This document shows positions 62,435-64,000 of a stretch of 64,000 bases of DNA, one piece after another. The position numbers were made by a program, and so were the translations under genes. Numbering within the stretch: position 1 is the first letter of the stretch; every line of letters begins with the position of its first letter. The stretch spans positions 1,116,001 through 1,180,000 of the forward strand of contig CAWFUP010000001.1 of the NCBI GenBank assembly GCA_963819075.1, in the 5' to 3' direction. The notes under the pieces were generated by a model. The model saw only the letters and a list, made by a program, of their open reading frames with translations. It searched no databases and was not told the origin of the DNA. This DNA comes from CAVQBJ01 sp963819075 (GTDB lineage: Bacteria > Actinomycetota > Thermoleophilia > Solirubrobacterales > Solirubrobacteraceae).

Positions 62435-62662
62435 ATGAAGACTGAGATCCATCCCGAATACGTCGAGTCCCACGTACGCTGCACGTGCGGCAACGAGTTC
62501 GTGACCCGCTCGACCAAGGGCGAGTTGCACGTCGAGATCTGCTCGAACTGCCACCCGTTCTATACGGGTCGCCAGAAGCTGATCGACACCGGTGGTCGGG
62601 TGGAGCGCTTCCAGCGCCGCATGGCGAAGGGTCGCCAGCAGCGCGCCGCTCAGTCCAAGTAG
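62435..62662 (+). CDS. rpmE: Ribosomal protein L31 (zinc-binding form)
   Basis: The 75-residue large-subunit protein starts MKTEIHPEYVESHVRCTCGN and has Cys16, Cys18, Cys36 and Cys39, the zinc-ribbon set of C+ L31. HPFYTGRQKLIDTGGRVERF is the conserved core. ATG 62435 is chosen over an upstream frame extension because it is the family start. The next gene begins five bases after its stop. Confidence 0.97.
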   Translation: MKTEIHPEYVESHVRCTCGNEFVTRSTKGELHVEICSNCHPFYTGRQKLIDTGGRVERFQRRMAKGRQQRAAQSK

Positions 62663-62667
62663 CGGGC

Positions 62668-63747
62668 ATGCCCGAAGCGGCGACCGGGACATACCCCTCG
62701 CCGGCGTCGGACGACGAGACGACACTCATGACCGACCGCGGGCTCATGGCCCGGCGGGACGCGCCCCTCGGCGGTCAGGCGGTGCTCGAGGGCGTGATGA
62801 TGCGCGGCGTCGGCACGTGGGCCGTGGCGGTGCGGGCTCCCGCGCCCGAGCCCGAGCCCGCGGCTGGGTCGGAGGAGGCCGGCGCGCTGAACGGGGTCGC
62901 CGCGACGACCGACGGCGAGGCTCCGCTCGGCCCGATCCAGGTGAGCTCGTTCGACCTCACCTCGGCACTGCGGCGCCACCGCTGGCTGCGCGTGCCGCTC
63001 GTGCGGGGCGTCGTCGCGCTGTGGGAGTCGCTCGTCATCGGCTTCCGCGCGCTCGGACTGTCGGCGAGCGCGCAGCTGCCCGAGGAGGAGCAGGAGATCT
63101 CCGGCGGTGCCTGGGCCGGGACGGTGGTGATCGCCATCCTGTTCGCGATCGGGCTGTTCTTCCTGCTGCCGGTCGGCCTGACGAGCCTCATCAAGGGACA
63201 GCTCGGCTCATCGGTTGTCTTCTGGCTCGTCGAGGGTCTCGTGCGGACGGCCATCTTCCTCGGCTACCTCGTGCTGCTGTCGCGCCTGCCCGACCTGCGG
63301 CGCGTGTTCGAGTACCACGGCGCCGAGCACAAGACGATCTCCTGCTACGAGGCCGGGCTCGACCTGACGCCGGAGAATGCCCAGCGCTTCTCGCGACTGC
63401 ATCCGCGCTGCGGCACCAGCTTCCTGCTCATCGTGATGGTCGTGGCGATCTTCGTGTTCGCCCCGATCGGGCTGCCGTCCTGGTACTGGCTTGTGCTCAC
63501 TCGGATCCTCGGCGTGCCGCTGATCGCGGGGATCTCCTTTGAGCTCATCAAGCTGGCCGGCAAGTACCGGAGCCGCGGCTGGGTGCGCGGCGTGATGTGG
63601 CCCGGCCTGCAGCTGCAGCGGCTGACCACGCGCGAGCCGCACACCGACCAGCTCGCCGTCGCGATCGCCGCGCTCGAGGCGGTGCTCGCCGTGGAGACCC
63701 CCGGGCAGTCGGCGGGCGACCTCATCGGGGTGGAGGTCGTGGCGTAG
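62668..63747 (+). CDS. DUF1385 multi-pass membrane protein
   Basis: The 359-residue protein begins with an unstructured region, then PLGGQAVLEGVMMRGVGTWAVAV, the DUF1385 signature. It has four or more transmembrane helices (TVVIAILFAIGLFFLLPVGL, LIVMVVAIFVFAPIGL) and a conserved EYHGAEHKTISCYEAGLDLT between them, followed by LHPRCGTSFLL. DUF1385 genes often sit between rpmE and prfA, as here by rpmE. The His and Glu residues suggest a metal site. The function is unknown. Starts at 62668 or 62728 are possible. Confidence 0.9.
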   Translation: MPEAATGTYPSPASDDETTLMTDRGLMARRDAPLGGQAVLEGVMMRGVGTWAVAVRAPAPEPEPAAGSEEAGALNGVAATTDGEAPLGPIQVSSFDLTSALRRHRWLRVPLVRGVVALWESLVIGFRALGLSASAQLPEEEQEISGGAWAGTVVIAILFAIGLFFLLPVGLTSLIKGQLGSSVVFWLVEGLVRTAIFLGYLVLLSRLPDLRRVFEYHGAEHKTISCYEAGLDLTPENAQRFSRLHPRCGTSFLLIVMVVAIFVFAPIGLPSWYWLVLTRILGVPLIAGISFELIKLAGKYRSRGWVRGVMWPGLQLQRLTTREPHTDQLAVAIAALEAVLAVETPGQSAGDLIGVEVVA

Positions 63748-64000
63748 GGTCGATGCGGCGGTGGGCGGCGGCGGGGCTCGCGCGCCGCTGGTGTGACGGG
63801 CGCGTTGCGGGCGCGTGACGGGCGCATGCTTCGGTTGGGGCGGCGGCGGGGGTGTGTGACGGGCGCGTTGCGGGCGCGTGCTCCGGTTGGGGCGGCGGCG
63901 GGGGTGTGCTCCCTGAGCCCCCTATGGCGTGGCTTCGGGAGCGCACCTCGCGGTTGGTCTCGGTCGTCGGGCCGAGGTGTGCTGGCTTAGCCCCGTATAG
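63748..64000. repeat. Repeat-rich intergenic region with palindromic elements
   Basis: Two direct copies of a GC-rich unit begin GTGACGGGCGCGTTGCGGGC at 63793 and 63856. A hairpin follows: GGTGTGCTCCC (63903-63913) pairs with GGGAGCGCACC (63937-63947), with one wobble. Another copy of the GGTGTGCT element begins at about 63976 and is cut by the window edge. The core matches the elements at 6358 and 6504. No gene is supported here. Confidence 0.75.

Overview
The window is high-GC, densely coded chromosomal DNA of an actinobacterium. The best guess is the Thermoleophilia/Solirubrobacterales branch. This is an inference from the mix of genes: a compact primary sigma factor, paired Get3/ArsA-like ATPases, an FtsZ with a long N-terminal extension, and the GlgE and TreYZ alpha-glucan routes. 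Frequent GTG starts, 4-base start/stop overlaps and -10 boxes a few bases from start codons fit the same group. No rRNA, tRNA, transposase, phage gene or CRISPR array was seen.

Layout. 0-11 kb holds housekeeping and cell-surface genes: a truncated RlpA-like secreted protein behind a cyclic di-AMP (ydaO) riboswitch, a histone-tail-like protein, the primary sigma factor, a PilT-like ATPase with an apparent frameshift, an HxlR regulator with a clear operator, a protein of unknown function, two ArsA/Get3-like ATPases, and a ParA-FtsZ pair. 11-34 kb is one large alpha-glucan and trehalose locus. A leftward operon carries glgP, malQ, an SGNH hydrolase, a GH63 glucosidase and a GH13 protein broken by two frameshifts. 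A rightward operon carries glgE, treS, maltokinase, glgB, treZ, glgX and treY, followed by a GT4 alpha-glucan synthase. 34-46 kb is mixed: gamma-glutamyltransferase, lipoprotein, TetR/SRPBCC pair, LON-domain protein, three methyltransferases, a GH57 branching enzyme, acyltransferases, a MeaB-type GTPase and a P450/TetR pair.

46-61 kb has a MacB-type ABC exporter and then an acyl-CoA module: acyl-CoA dehydrogenase, thiolase, a HAD phosphatase, both subunits of a B12-dependent acyl-CoA mutase, and EtfB-EtfA-ETF:quinone oxidoreductase. The mutase carries the Phe/Gln active-site pair of isobutyryl-CoA mutase rather than the Tyr/Arg pair of methylmalonyl-CoA mutase. 61-64 kb has a CAP-domain protein, a secreted protein, ribosomal protein L31, a DUF1385 membrane protein and repeat-rich DNA.

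How the genes work together. TreY/TreZ with the debranching enzyme GlgX make trehalose from glucan. TreS, maltokinase, GlgE and GlgB rebuild glucan from trehalose through maltose-1-phosphate. GlgP, MalQ, GH13 and GH63 break glucan down. The GT4, methyltransferase, GH57 and hexapeptide acyltransferase genes resemble the mycobacterial methylglucose lipopolysaccharide set (Rv3030, Rv3031, Rv3032, Rv3034c), which is the most interesting possibility here. The acyl-CoA module could convert isobutyryl-CoA to butyryl-CoA and oxidise it, passing electrons to quinone through ETF.

Three apparent single-base frameshifts (one in pilT, two in the GH13 gene) could be real decay or assembly errors.
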